From NCBI GenBank assembly GCA_029263415.1, contig JAJCXN010000048.1, forward strand, positions 263,169-327,168: a stretch of DNA of 64,000 bases. The letters run 5' to 3'. The stretch is from Acidobacteriota bacterium (GTDB lineage: Bacteria > Acidobacteriota > Thermoanaerobaculia > Multivoradales > Multivoraceae). Position numbers and translations under genes: made by a program. Position 1 is the first letter of the stretch. Each line of letters starts with the position of its first letter. The notes under the pieces are model-generated. The model had not been told where the DNA came from and did no database searches. It was given only the letters and a program-made list of their open reading frames with translations. Of this stretch, positions 16,887-26,052 are shown in pieces.

Positions 16887-19666
16887 GCGCCAAGACCCCA
16901 AAGCCGCCTGCCCTCTATCGCAGCTTGCTCGCACTGACTTGCGCCGGCGAGGATCGGCGATTCCTGCTGGCCGATCTTGAAGAAGAGTTCGAAGACCGGG
17001 TCCAGAGTTCAGGCCTGCGTAGCGCGCGCTCTTGGTACCGCCGTCAGGCTCTGACCTCGGTTGCGCCCAACCTGCGCGGTCGCCGCGTCTGGAGTCGAAT
17101 CCGTCAGCGTAACGTTGCTAGCTGGCTAGGTGACAGAGCGACTCGGCAAGGCGGAGTATCTAGCGCAGTGGAGGGCTTAGCAGGCGACCTTCGCTACTCC
17201 GTGCGCGCCCTGTTCAAGCGCCCGTTGTTTTTCGTCGTGGTCGCCGGGTCTCTCGGACTTGGCATCGGGGCCGTCACCTCCACCTTCACTCTGATGAACG
17301 GCGTGCTCATCCAAGCTCCAGTCGGGCTACACAAGCCGGAAGAATTGGTTACGGTCTACACCAATCAACCTGGAGAACGCCCTCACGGCACCACTTCCTT
17401 CCTCGACTACCAGGACATCAAGGACAAGGTGCCTGCCCTGATTGATACGGCTGCAATCTCGCTGCGGCCCGTAACCATCGGCCGAGAGAACGCGCGGAAC
17501 GGTTTCGTGGAAGCCGTTTCCGCCAACTTCTTCGAGGTCACTGGCATTAGACCCGTCATCGGCCGGCCCTTTGCCGCTGAGGAAAGCACCCCCAAGGCGC
17601 CTGCGCAAGTCACCGTGCTCGGTCACGAGTACTGGACCAACAACTATCAAGCGAGCGAAGACGTGCTTGGCGAGACCATCGTGCTCGATCGCGAAGAGTT
17701 CACAATCATCGGGGTGGCTCCGCCCGGGATCGTGAGCCGCCGAGGACCGATCCGTCCGGATCTCTGGTTGCCGATCGGATCCCTCAAGACGCCCACTGAG
17801 TTCTTGGAAGATCGCAGTCATCGTCCTTTCCTGGTGCTGGGCCGACTCACGTCCTCTGCCAGCCTGGTGCAGCTCGAAGCGCAACTACAGGGACTCAGCC
17901 AAGGACTGCTCGAGAACCACGCAGCATGGCGCGACGCCAACGATCGAGAACGCAGCCTCTTCGCCGTGAGTGAGCGCAACTCACGACTGAATCCCCATGC
18001 GCGCAAAGTGCTATCCGCCATCAGCGCATTCCTATTGGGGATGACGTCGTTGGTCTTGCTCATCGCCTGCTCCAACGTGGCAAGCCTGCTCATGGCGCGC
18101 ACCGCTCAGCGCCGCAAAGAGCTGGCACTGCGAGCATCCCTTGGCGCCAGTAGAGCACGCATGGTGACCATGATCTTGATGGAAGGTCTTCTGCCCGGGC
18201 TTGCAGCCGCTGGGATCGGCCTACTCGTCGCCAAGGTGGCAGCACATGCCATCAACTCCATCGACCCACCAGCCACCATCCCCATCAGGCCCCACGTTGA
18301 AGTCGACCTCCGGGTTACCTTTTTCGCCCTCGGCACCGCCATGATCTCCTGGATGATTTTCGGTCTGCTACCCGCACTCAAGGGCACCAGGCTCAACCTC
18401 GTGGGGGTTCTACGCGGCACCACTGACCTGGTCAAGACGCGTTGGCTAAACCCACGCAATGCCATGGTGATCATTCAGTGTGCAGCGTCGCTAGTCCTGA
18501 TCGTCGGCGCTTCCTTGTTCCTGCGTTCTTTAGATGCCACCAGCGATCTCGACCTCGGTCTGAACGGCGACGGCGTGGCCATCGCCTCCAAGACCTTGCA
18601 CGCTGACAGCTACAGCGATCAGGAACGCATCAACTACCTCGAGGATCTTCGCGGTCGGCTGGAAGTGAGACCCGAGGTCGAGGCGGTAGCTTTCTCGCGC
18701 AACATCGAACTCACCTTTGCGCTACATCCCGTCACCGGTCCGGTCACCGTCACCGGCTACCAACCAACGTTGGACGAAGAACCTCCCATGCACAACGCGG
18801 TCTCGCCAGGCTACTTGGAGATTCTGGGAATCCCAGTCTTATCGGGACGCACGATCCAAAGCACCGACAACTTCGACGCGGCGAAGGTCGCAGTAGTCAA
18901 CCAGTCCTTCGCCGATCGCTACTGGCCGGGGCTTGATCCCATCGGGCGTTCCTTCAAACTCGCGGGCCAGGCAGGCACCTCTGGGATCGCAAGCACTAGC
19001 GACACCGCAGAACCAAGCACGACTCAGAGCGTCACCGTTGTCGGCCTCACCCGCGACGGCAAATACCTAGATTTCGACGACATCGCCACCCCGTACTTTT
19101 GGACCTCGCTCTACCAACAACCAAGTCAACACGTGGGCGTTGCGGTCCGCGGGTCCGCTTCGGACGAGGCGCTGGTCCAGCTATTGGCGCAAGAAATTGC
19201 TGTCGAGGCGGGCGAAGTACAACTGGTAGCGCCGTCGCTGCTCAGCGATCACCTAGCCACCCAGTTCATGCACTTGCGACTCGCTTCGCGAGTCCTAGGA
19301 GCAGGCGGCGTCTTCGGTCTCGTCCTGGCTCTCGCAGGCATCTACGGACTCGCTTCTCTCGCAGTCTCGGAGCGACGCAAAGAGATGGCCATCAGGATCG
19401 CCGTCGGCGCAAACCGGGCCGACATTTTCCGTGCGATCCTGCTGGAAGGTACGCGTTCCGCAGCCTTCGGTCTTGCTCTCGGACTGCTCATCGCTCTGCC
19501 TGCCGCCCGCCTCCTTGACAGTGTGCTAGCGGAGGTCTCAGCGGGTGACCCTCTAGCGTTTGCGGGAGCTTCGGTCCTGCTGATCGCTGCCTCGATAGCC
19601 GCCAGCGCTATCCCTGCCAGGCGACTCCTCGGCATGGATCCCATCCAACCTTTGCGAGACAGCTAA
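16883..19666 (+). CDS. ADOP family ABC-type permease (module 2)
   Basis: 927 residues. Residues about 8-65 form a prefix domain with CAGEDRRFLLADLEEEFEDR, different from the prefixes of modules 3 and 4. The first membrane helix is near 112-136 (VVVAGSLGLGIGAVTSTFTL). The first FtsX block carries RRKELALRASLGASRARM; the second carries RRKEMAIRIAVGANRADIF. The protein ends with PARRLLGMDPIQPLRDS. Two PCD domains each contain the FFEVTGIRPVIGRPF / YLEILGIPVLSGRTI motif. It follows its PadR repressor with a 4-nt overlap and has no ATPase in the operon. Codon use looks like its surroundings. Confidence 0.92.
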   Translation: MSAKTPKPPALYRSLLALTCAGEDRRFLLADLEEEFEDRVQSSGLRSARSWYRRQALTSVAPNLRGRRVWSRIRQRNVASWLGDRATRQGGVSSAVEGLAGDLRYSVRALFKRPLFFVVVAGSLGLGIGAVTSTFTLMNGVLIQAPVGLHKPEELVTVYTNQPGERPHGTTSFLDYQDIKDKVPALIDTAAISLRPVTIGRENARNGFVEAVSANFFEVTGIRPVIGRPFAAEESTPKAPAQVTVLGHEYWTNNYQASEDVLGETIVLDREEFTIIGVAPPGIVSRRGPIRPDLWLPIGSLKTPTEFLEDRSHRPFLVLGRLTSSASLVQLEAQLQGLSQGLLENHAAWRDANDRERSLFAVSERNSRLNPHARKVLSAISAFLLGMTSLVLLIACSNVASLLMARTAQRRKELALRASLGASRARMVTMILMEGLLPGLAAAGIGLLVAKVAAHAINSIDPPATIPIRPHVEVDLRVTFFALGTAMISWMIFGLLPALKGTRLNLVGVLRGTTDLVKTRWLNPRNAMVIIQCAASLVLIVGASLFLRSLDATSDLDLGLNGDGVAIASKTLHADSYSDQERINYLEDLRGRLEVRPEVEAVAFSRNIELTFALHPVTGPVTVTGYQPTLDEEPPMHNAVSPGYLEILGIPVLSGRTIQSTDNFDAAKVAVVNQSFADRYWPGLDPIGRSFKLAGQAGTSGIASTSDTAEPSTTQSVTVVGLTRDGKYLDFDDIATPYFWTSLYQQPSQHVGVAVRGSASDEALVQLLAQEIAVEAGEVQLVAPSLLSDHLATQFMHLRLASRVLGAGGVFGLVLALAGIYGLASLAVSERRKEMAIRIAVGANRADIFRAILLEGTRSAAFGLALGLLIALPAARLLDSVLAEVSAGDPLAFAGASVLLIAASIAASAIPARRLLGMDPIQPLRDS

Positions 19667-19882
19667 GGCCAGACGTGCTCGCGCACTAGGAAGTGGCTCC
19701 TGCGGATGGCCGATCGTCAAACTCTCAGTCGGGCTTTGGGATTCAGAGCGCTTGCTCCAAGCTAGTCTGAAGGTCTTGGAGGCCCGCACTGTCGTTCGAG
19801 CTGTCCCAAGCGCTCAACCGACTCCGCTACACTGGCACCTCCCACCGAAGCACCACCGACAGTCAATACCTCTTGTGAACAT

Positions 19883-21061
19883 TTGATCATCGACGCCCTG
19901 CAGCCAACCGCTGACGACCGCTTCACCTTTGGCTTGTGGACCGTCGGCAACCCAGGCAGTGACCCCTTCGGTCTGGCCGTGCGAGCGAGCATGACGCCGA
20001 CTCACATCGTCGCGAAGCTGGCCGAGTGCGGAGCCTGGGGGGTCAACCTGCACGACAACGACCTAGTGCCCTTCGGCGCCAGCGCCGCCGAGCGTGACGC
20101 GATCGTGAGCGAGTTCAAGGCTGCACTCAAAGTGCACGGCATGGTCGTTCCCATGGCGACCACCAACCTGTTCTCGCACCCCTGCTTCAAAGACGGAGCG
20201 TTCACCGCGGACGACCCGCGGGTACGCGCCTTTGCTCTGCGCAAGGCGATGGACGGCATCGACCTAGGAGCAGAACTCGGCGCCGCGACCTACGTCTTCT
20301 GGGGCGGACGCGAGGGCACCGAGGTCGATGCCAGTCGTGACCCGCGCACAGCGATTGGGCGTATGCGCGATGCGATCGACTTTCTGTGCGACTACGTCAA
20401 GGACCGGGGTTACGCCATGCGTTTCGCACTTGAGGCCAAGCCCAACGAGCCGCGCGGGGACCTCTACCTCGCGACCACTGGCCACATGCTGCACTTCATC
20501 TCCACGCTTCGCAACGAGGCTATGGTCGGAGTGAATCCCGAGGTAGCGCACGAGACCATGGCAGGGCTCTCGATGACTCATGCGGTGGGCCAAGCGATGG
20601 AGGCCGGCAAGTTGTTCCACATCGACTTGAACGGCCAGAAGGCCGGCCGCTTCGACCAGGACCTGCGCTTCGGTTCCGAGGACCTCAAGCAAGCATTCCT
20701 GCTGGTGCGCCTGCTCGAGGGCAGTGCGGGCGGGGCTCGTTACGACGGTCCACGACACTTCGACGCTCATGCCTACCGCACCGAGGACGAAGACGGCGTG
20801 TGGGAGTTCGCGCGTGGTTGTATGCGCACCTACAAGTTGCTCGCAGCACGCGCGGCGGCGTTCGACGCTGACCCCGAAGTGCAGGACCTAATCGCCGAAC
20901 GCACCGACCCGCAGCTCGATCCACTGCTCGCCGACTACAGCCCACAGAAAGCCGCGGCCCTGCGAGCCGTGACGCTCGACCCCGAAGCGATCGGGCAACG
21001 GGGTCTGCAACGCGAGCGCCTGGACCAGATCATGACCGAGTACCTGCTCGGGGCGCGTTGA
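19883..21061 (+). CDS. xylA: xylose isomerase (class I, actinobacterial type)
   Basis: 392 residues, close to the 385-395 of Streptomyces-type enzymes. It converts D-xylose to D-xylulose in the cytoplasm with two divalent metals. Visible landmarks are [11 protein letters not shown], the catalytic His loop [22 protein letters not shown], the metal/catalytic segment [25 protein letters not shown] and the metal-binding [23 protein letters not shown] replaces the usual EPK; the Glu and Lys are kept. The only near start in frame is TTG at 19883, without a clear ribosome binding site. xylB follows after 20 bp. Third-position G/C looks higher than in the flanking ADOP genes, which would fit acquisition from an actinobacterium; this is an impression, not a measurement. 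Confidence 0.95.
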   Translation: MIIDALQPTADDRFTFGLWTVGNPGSDPFGLAVRASMTPTHIVAKLAECGAWGVNLHDNDLVPFGASAAERDAIVSEFKAALKVHGMVVPMATTNLFSHPCFKDGAFTADDPRVRAFALRKAMDGIDLGAELGAATYVFWGGREGTEVDASRDPRTAIGRMRDAIDFLCDYVKDRGYAMRFALEAKPNEPRGDLYLATTGHMLHFISTLRNEAMVGVNPEVAHETMAGLSMTHAVGQAMEAGKLFHIDLNGQKAGRFDQDLRFGSEDLKQAFLLVRLLEGSAGGARYDGPRHFDAHAYRTEDEDGVWEFARGCMRTYKLLAARAAAFDADPEVQDLIAERTDPQLDPLLADYSPQKAAALRAVTLDPEAIGQRGLQRERLDQIMTEYLLGAR

Positions 21062-21081
21062 AATGAAGGGGCCCGCCTAGA

Positions 21082-22575
21082 ATGAGGACGCGGGCACTCC
21101 ACCTAGGCCTCGACGTCGGAACCCAGAGCACCAAGGGTCTGGTGGTCGACGCAGAAACCTCGACCGTCGTGGCGCGCGCCGCAAGCAGCTACGATCTGCT
21201 CGAGGGTCTGCCCGTGGGCGCAGCCGAGCAACACCCGAACACCTGGCTCGAAGCCGTTGAGAGCGTCGCACGTGAACTGTGGCAGAAGCTAGAGCCTGAG
21301 CCCGGAGAGCTGCGAGGCATCGGTGTGAGCGGGCAGCAGCACGGCCTGGTCATCCTCGGCGAAGGCGACCGAGTTCTGCGTGCATCCAAGCTGTGGTGCG
21401 ACACAACTACGACCGCGGAGGCCGAAGAGCTCTCCGAGCGGTGGGGTCGGTCGGTTCCGGCGGGCTTCAGCGCCTCGAAGGTCCTGTGGCTGGCTCGCCA
21501 CGAACCTGAACTCTGGGAGCGTACACAGCGCGTGTGCCTGCCGCACGACTTCTTGAACCTGCGCCTAACCGGCGAGTTCACGGCCGAGTGCGGCGACGCG
21601 TCGGGGACCGGCTGGTTCGACGCCACCACGCGCACCTGGGACTCAACAGCGGTGGACACGCTGGTGCCCGAGTTCAAGCGACGCCTGGCGCCCCTGATCG
21701 ACTCAGGCTCACAGGCCGGCAGGCTCACACCTGCCGGCGCTCGAATCCTGGGCCTCGACGAGGCACACGCGGGCGTCTCGGTCGCATCAGGGGGCGGCGA
21801 CAACATGATGAGCGCGATCGGCGCCGGCGCCACGCGCGAGGGCGTGTGCGTGCTCAGCCTGGGCACCTCGGCCACCGTCTCTGTCCGTTCGGAGACTCCC
21901 GTCGTCGACCCTTCAGGTGCGATCGCGGCCTTCTGCGACTCCGCAGGCGGGTGGTTGCCGCTCCTGTGCGTGATGAACGCGACCGGCGTGCTCTCCGAAG
22001 TGGCGGAGGCCTTCGGAGCGACCCTCAACGAACTCACCCACGCCGCACGCAAAGTCGAGGTCGGTGCGCGTGGAGTCGAGTTTCTACCTTTCCTCGCGGG
22101 CGAACGGGTCCCTGACCTGCCAGGTGCCACAGGTTCCATCGGCGGCCTGCGCGCAGGTAGCCTCCGCCCAGCCGTCATCTTCCGCGCGGCGCTCGAGGGC
22201 GTCTCACTCAACCTGGCCTGGGGTGTCGCGCGCATGCGGACTCTGGGACTAGCAGTGGACCGCGTGCGCCTGGTCGGCGGCGGCGCGCGTAACTCGCTAT
22301 GGGCGACGATCCTGGCCGACACTCTAAACGTGCGCGTCGAGCCCTGCAAAGAGCTCGAGAGCGCGGCCCTAGGTGCGGCCTTGCAGTCCTTGTGGGCCTG
22401 CACACGTGCTTCAGATAGAGAGGCCGACCTCACCGACCTGGCGGCCCCATTCGTTTCGCTAGAGCAAGCACTCGTGCCAGATCCTGATCGCGTACGCCTC
22501 TACGAAGAGCTCCAGGAGAGCTTCCGCGCCTCCGTCGCCCAACTCTACGGCGCCAACCTCCAAAACCTCTCGTAG
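21082..22575 (+). CDS. xylB: xylulokinase
   Basis: 497 residues, normal length for the FGGY sugar-kinase family. It phosphorylates D-xylulose to xylulose 5-phosphate. The N-terminal phosphate loop LGLDVGTQSTKGLVVD, the substrate segment GIGVSGQQHGLVIL, SKLWCDTTT, LPHDFLNLRLTGEF, SGGGDNMMSAIGAG and the adenine-site motif VRLVGGGARNSLWATILAD are all present. It lies 20 bp downstream of xylA, with GAAGGGG ahead of the ATG, so the pair is one operon. No xylose transporter or XylR-type regulator accompanies them. Xylose import must be encoded elsewhere, or the pair may serve intracellular xylose from oligosaccharides. Confidence 0.95.
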   Translation: MRTRALHLGLDVGTQSTKGLVVDAETSTVVARAASSYDLLEGLPVGAAEQHPNTWLEAVESVARELWQKLEPEPGELRGIGVSGQQHGLVILGEGDRVLRASKLWCDTTTTAEAEELSERWGRSVPAGFSASKVLWLARHEPELWERTQRVCLPHDFLNLRLTGEFTAECGDASGTGWFDATTRTWDSTAVDTLVPEFKRRLAPLIDSGSQAGRLTPAGARILGLDEAHAGVSVASGGGDNMMSAIGAGATREGVCVLSLGTSATVSVRSETPVVDPSGAIAAFCDSAGGWLPLLCVMNATGVLSEVAEAFGATLNELTHAARKVEVGARGVEFLPFLAGERVPDLPGATGSIGGLRAGSLRPAVIFRAALEGVSLNLAWGVARMRTLGLAVDRVRLVGGGARNSLWATILADTLNVRVEPCKELESAALGAALQSLWACTRASDREADLTDLAAPFVSLEQALVPDPDRVRLYEELQESFRASVAQLYGANLQNLS

Positions 22576-22671
22576 TCAACTACACAAAGAGAAGCAGGCC
22601 GGCTCACCTGTACCCACTCGGCCAAGACGAAGGTCCAATTTTTCTAGCCCACCGTGCGCTATTGTGAATCA

Positions 22672-23436
22672 ATGACCCTAGCCGTAAAGACCACAGCACT
22701 CAGACGGACCTTCGGCGACTTCGTGGCCGTCGACGACATCGACCTTGAAGTTCCAATCGGTAGCTTCTTCGGCTTCCTAGGACTGAACGGAGCGGGCAAG
22801 TCCACCACCATCAAGTGTCTCAACGGGCTGCTTCGACCAACGGCAGGTGAGATCAGCATTCTCGGTGTCGACGCCCTTGCCGACCCAATTGCTGTTCGTC
22901 GCCAGGTCGGTGTGGTTCCTGAAGACCTGGCACTCTTCGATCGGTTGTCAGCCACTGAGAACCTGACGTTCGTCGGTCGCGCGCATGGGCTCTCGGCATC
23001 CATCATGCGTGAACGAATCGGCGAGCTGCTGCAGATCATGGAACTCGACAGCGCGGGCAAGCTTGTGACCGACTACTCACACGGCATGCGCAAGAAACTC
23101 TCACTAGCGTGTGCACTACTGCCAAGCCCGCAGCTGCTGTTCTTGGACGAGCCATTCGAAGGAGTTGACGCGGCGGCCTCTCGCCATCTGCGCCAGCTGC
23201 TGCAGAGGTTTGTCGAGCGAGGCGGCACGGTCTTCTTGACCTCTCATGTACTCACGATCGTTGAACATCTGTGTGATCACGTGGGGGTGATCCACAACGG
23301 GCAGTTGGTTGCACAGGCCCCTTTCGAGGACCTGCGCCGAGGCGGAGAGGGTGCTGGACGAAGCCTCGAAGAACTCTTTTTGGACTTGGTCGGAGCCGAC
23401 GAAGACGACCGCTCGCTTGAGTGGCTCGGTTCGTGA
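22672..23436 (+). CDS. ABC transporter ATP-binding protein
   Basis: 254 residues. Walker A GLNGAGKST is at 37-45, Walker B LLFLDEP at 155-161, and the switch histidine is in FLTSHVLTIVEH. The signature motif is degenerate, YSHGMRKK at 135-142 in place of LSGGQ, as is common in ABC-2-type exporters. The ATG at 22672 is preferred over the upstream GTG at 22654; neither has a clear ribosome binding site, and TATTGT just before the ATG raises the possibility of a leaderless transcript. The end overlaps the permease gene, so the two form one exporter. Confidence 0.9.
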   Translation: MTLAVKTTALRRTFGDFVAVDDIDLEVPIGSFFGFLGLNGAGKSTTIKCLNGLLRPTAGEISILGVDALADPIAVRRQVGVVPEDLALFDRLSATENLTFVGRAHGLSASIMRERIGELLQIMELDSAGKLVTDYSHGMRKKLSLACALLPSPQLLFLDEPFEGVDAAASRHLRQLLQRFVERGGTVFLTSHVLTIVEHLCDHVGVIHNGQLVAQAPFEDLRRGGEGAGRSLEELFLDLVGADEDDRSLEWLGS

Positions 23437-25262
23437 TTCGCTTCGCTCGCCTGTTTCTCTGGCTACGATGGAAACTCCTTCGTGGATACCTCAAAGAGGT
23501 CCAATCCAAGGGCGCGCTCTCTTCTGCGAGCGCCGCGCTCAGCGCGTTGCTCTTCGTTCTCGCTGGCATCGTGCTTGTCTTGGTTGCGGGCGCACTAGCA
23601 TTCGGCGCTGCTGAGGTCGCCTCCGGTCTGACCGATACAGGGGAAGAATCTACCGTCGCTGCCGCCATCCTACGGATCGCCCTCGCTGCGATGTTTGTGG
23701 TCCTCCTGCTGTTGCCTGCAGTGCGGGCCGGCCGGGGTTCTTTCGGCAGGGGCTCTTCTGGGATAGGACGACTTCTCCTACTCCCAATCTCGCGAGCCCA
23801 TCTACATAGCCTCGAAGTTCTAGGAAGCCTGTCGGATCCCCTCTTGCTCGCAGGCTTGCCCGCACTCGCCGTGTTGGGGGTGACCGTAGCGCTCCACACA
23901 AGCCTGCTGGCGTCCGCCGTCGTGCTCATCACCGTGACTGTGATGTTTTTTGCACTGATGACCTGGTCGGCTCTCATCGGCATCGCGATGCAACTCTTGT
24001 TTCGCGACCGTCGACGCGCGGAACTAGCGTTGCTGTTGACGTTCACCGTGACCATCGGCCTATCGCTTTTTCCCGCACTGCTGAGTGTGGATCAGGCGGA
24101 TCAGACAGCGAAGACCTCGGCTACGGTGATCGGCGACGCTGATGTGATCCAGCAGGACGACGACTCCGAGTCGACACTCGAGAGCGTCGCAACTGATCTG
24201 CCAGACAATCACGATTCTGAAGTTGAACAGCGATGGGTGACTGCGGACATCGTCAGGCTGCTCGACACCTTCCCCGTGTACCTACAGTGGATTCCCTCAG
24301 AGTCATTCTCACGCACCATCAAACTCGCCGCTCAGGGACGCGGGCTCGGCGCACTGCCCAGCCTCTTGTCGCTGGCGGCATTTGCAGCGGCATGCTGGTT
24401 ACTTTCACTCCGACTGTGGGATCGGTTGCTGAGGTCTCCTGTTGGCGGTCAACGACGAGTACCGCTCACGGAAACGCGATTGCGCTCTTGGGATCTCCCG
24501 CTGATCTCAAAACACGCAAGTACTGTGGCCTACGCCACCGCCCGCGGTTTCTTGCGCACCGTGCGCGGCAAGCTGGCGCTGGTTACGGTACCGATGATGA
24601 CCCTGCTGCTGGGCTTGATGTTTAGGTCCGGACAAATCCTTACCGACATCGGCGGTGCCCTAGGGAATCTGCTCGGCGGCTCCGGGTTTTTGGTCTCTTT
24701 CGCCCTACTGATGAGCCTACTCAATGCCCTTCCGTTGCTGGCCAACGTGTTCGCAACGGATGGTGCTGGCTTCACCCTGCAGGCGCTGTCTCCAATTCCA
24801 ACGCGCCAACTCATCTGGGGGAAAGTTGCAGGGACATTCACGATCTACCTGGTCTGTCTACTGCCTTCTCTCGCTCTGGCAACGCTGCTAACTCGATCCG
24901 GGCTCTCCACTCTCCTGGACGCTTTCATCCGCGGGTTCGGAGCATTTGCCGTTGCAATTGCCGTGGGGGTCTGGAGTTCGCTGTTGTTTCCAAAGGCTGT
25001 TGAACTCAGTTCACTCAACAACAAAGGCAACCCACACCCACTCGCGCAGGTGGCGTCGATGCTCGCAGTTGGCTTGGCCATGTTGCTCGGCTCGCTCGGG
25101 GGCCTCCTGGGCACTCTGTTCCTAGGCGGCGGAGCGGGTCGCCTGATCGGAACATCCTTGGCGGCCATCGTCCTCTGCCTCATTGCCTGGCCGACGCTCG
25201 AAGCCGCCGCTCGGGGTCTCGAGGAGCGCTGGGAGTCGGTGGTGGTTGCGGCTTCGGGCTAG
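23421..25262 (+). CDS. ABC-2-like transporter permease
   Basis: 613 residues with roughly 10-12 hydrophobic segments in two blocks (about residues 35-220 and 300-600), separated by an acidic, low-hydrophobicity loop (DADVIQQDDDSESTLESV) that probably lies outside the bilayer. The length fits a fused or large ABC-2 permease. It overlaps the ATPase gene by 16 nt; a second possible start, GTG at 23433, would give the tight GTGA overlap. The partner ATPase and absence of a binding protein suggest export, but the substrate is not visible. The last codons lie inside a 20-bp tandem repeat. Confidence 0.82.
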   Translation: MARFVIRFARLFLWLRWKLLRGYLKEVQSKGALSSASAALSALLFVLAGIVLVLVAGALAFGAAEVASGLTDTGEESTVAAAILRIALAAMFVVLLLLPAVRAGRGSFGRGSSGIGRLLLLPISRAHLHSLEVLGSLSDPLLLAGLPALAVLGVTVALHTSLLASAVVLITVTVMFFALMTWSALIGIAMQLLFRDRRRAELALLLTFTVTIGLSLFPALLSVDQADQTAKTSATVIGDADVIQQDDDSESTLESVATDLPDNHDSEVEQRWVTADIVRLLDTFPVYLQWIPSESFSRTIKLAAQGRGLGALPSLLSLAAFAAACWLLSLRLWDRLLRSPVGGQRRVPLTETRLRSWDLPLISKHASTVAYATARGFLRTVRGKLALVTVPMMTLLLGLMFRSGQILTDIGGALGNLLGGSGFLVSFALLMSLLNALPLLANVFATDGAGFTLQALSPIPTRQLIWGKVAGTFTIYLVCLLPSLALATLLTRSGLSTLLDAFIRGFGAFAVAIAVGVWSSLLFPKAVELSSLNNKGNPHPLAQVASMLAVGLAMLLGSLGGLLGTLFLGGGAGRLIGTSLAAIVLCLIAWPTLEAAARGLEERWESVVVAASG

Positions 25263-25281
25263 TGGTTGCGGCTTCAGGTTA
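25242..25281. repeat. 20-bp tandem duplication spanning a stop codon
   Basis: GTGGTTGCGGCTTCGGGCTA at 25242-25261 is followed directly by GTGGTTGCGGCTTCAGGTTA at 25262-25281 (18 of 20 identical), and a weaker third start GTCCTTGCCGCT follows. The TAG stop of the ABC permease is at the junction. This is a likely slippage duplication at the gene end. Confidence 0.75.
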
Positions 25282-25704
25282 GTCCTTGCCGCTCTGGTCC
25301 CTGCCCCGAGAGGTCTTCTGTCTTTGGACTCTCCCCCATACAGAGTCATCGCTACAGCCTAGACAAGCTACCACTTGTGGCTCGAGGCACCGAGTCGTCG
25401 CATCGAGTCAAGACTCACAGCCAAAACCCCACTGCCATCTCCATTGATGTCCGTGCGGCTACAGCGCGACCCGCAGCAAGCACCATTCGAGACAACGGAG
25501 AGCCTCTCGGCACCGGCTCAGCCTAGCTGCGATCGCCCCTTGCACCCACCGCACAATGCACAGTCGTCCACCGCAGGGAGCTGCTGAAAATCACTGAGCT
25601 CGATGAAACCTCCCCACCCAGACCGCCGTACCCGTAGCCACTCACCTCACAAAGTGAGGGGAGCTTCAAAGGCTCACTGATTGCAAACGACTACGGGACT
25701 GAAT
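25263..25704. promoter_or_regulatory. intergenic region with overlapping inverted repeats upstream of PadR module 3
   Basis: Apart from the tandem repeat, no gene is supported in this 440 bp. Near its right end, CCTCAC (25645-25650) pairs with GTGAGG (25654-25659), and AGTGAG (25653-25658) also pairs with CTCACT (25672-25677). These nested palindromes lie 28-60 bases before the PadR start and are candidate autoregulatory operators. The binding protein is inferred. Confidence 0.4.
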
Positions 25705-26052
25705 ATGGGCAAGCGCATGACTAGCGGAGTCCTTCCGGGGACGGTTGACCTCGTTATCCTAAGGGCAGTATCCGAGGGACCATTGCATGGCTTCGGTATC
25801 TCACGGCGACTGCGAGAGAAGTCTAGAGGCGTCGTTGAACTGCAAGACGCCGCTCTTTATCAAGCACTACATCGTCTCTCCCGCCAAGGCTTGCTGACCG
25901 CCACATGGGGTCTGTCTGAAAGCAACCGGCGCGCGCGGTTCTATGAACTAACACCTCAAGGCAACCAGCAGTTGGTACGCGAAGAGACATTCTTTCGCGA
26001 CTACGTCGAAGGGGTTATGCGCATCTTGGCGCCGGAGCCTGCCAGTGCCTAG
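25705..26052 (+). CDS. PadR family transcriptional regulator (module 3)
   Basis: 115 residues from the ATG at 25705; a TTG eight codons upstream (25681) and an ATG four codons later are alternatives, and none has a strong ribosome binding site. The winged helix reads LPGTVDLVILRAVSEGPLHG, FGISRRLREKS and AALYQALHRLSRQGLL, with the wing ESNRRARFYELTPQG. This ESNRRARFY wing is shared with module 4 and differs from modules 1 and 2, which suggests two PadR sublineages. The end overlaps the permease start by 8 nt. Confidence 0.9.
   Translation: MGKRMTSGVLPGTVDLVILRAVSEGPLHGFGISRRLREKSRGVVELQDAALYQALHRLSRQGLLTATWGLSESNRRARFYELTPQGNQQLVREETFFRDYVEGVMRILAPEPASA

Noticed and set aside
21189-22433. 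414-codon minus-strand ORF antisense to xylB
   Set aside because: xylB is unmistakable on the plus strand; the antisense frame is low-complexity Arg/Ser/Ala/Pro typical of GC-rich shadows.
22672-25262. ABC ATPase as the missing motor for the ADOP permeases
   Set aside because: It overlaps and is coupled to its own ABC-2-like permease, and has an ABC-2 exporter-type sequence, not the MacB/LolD type expected for FtsX-fold permeases.
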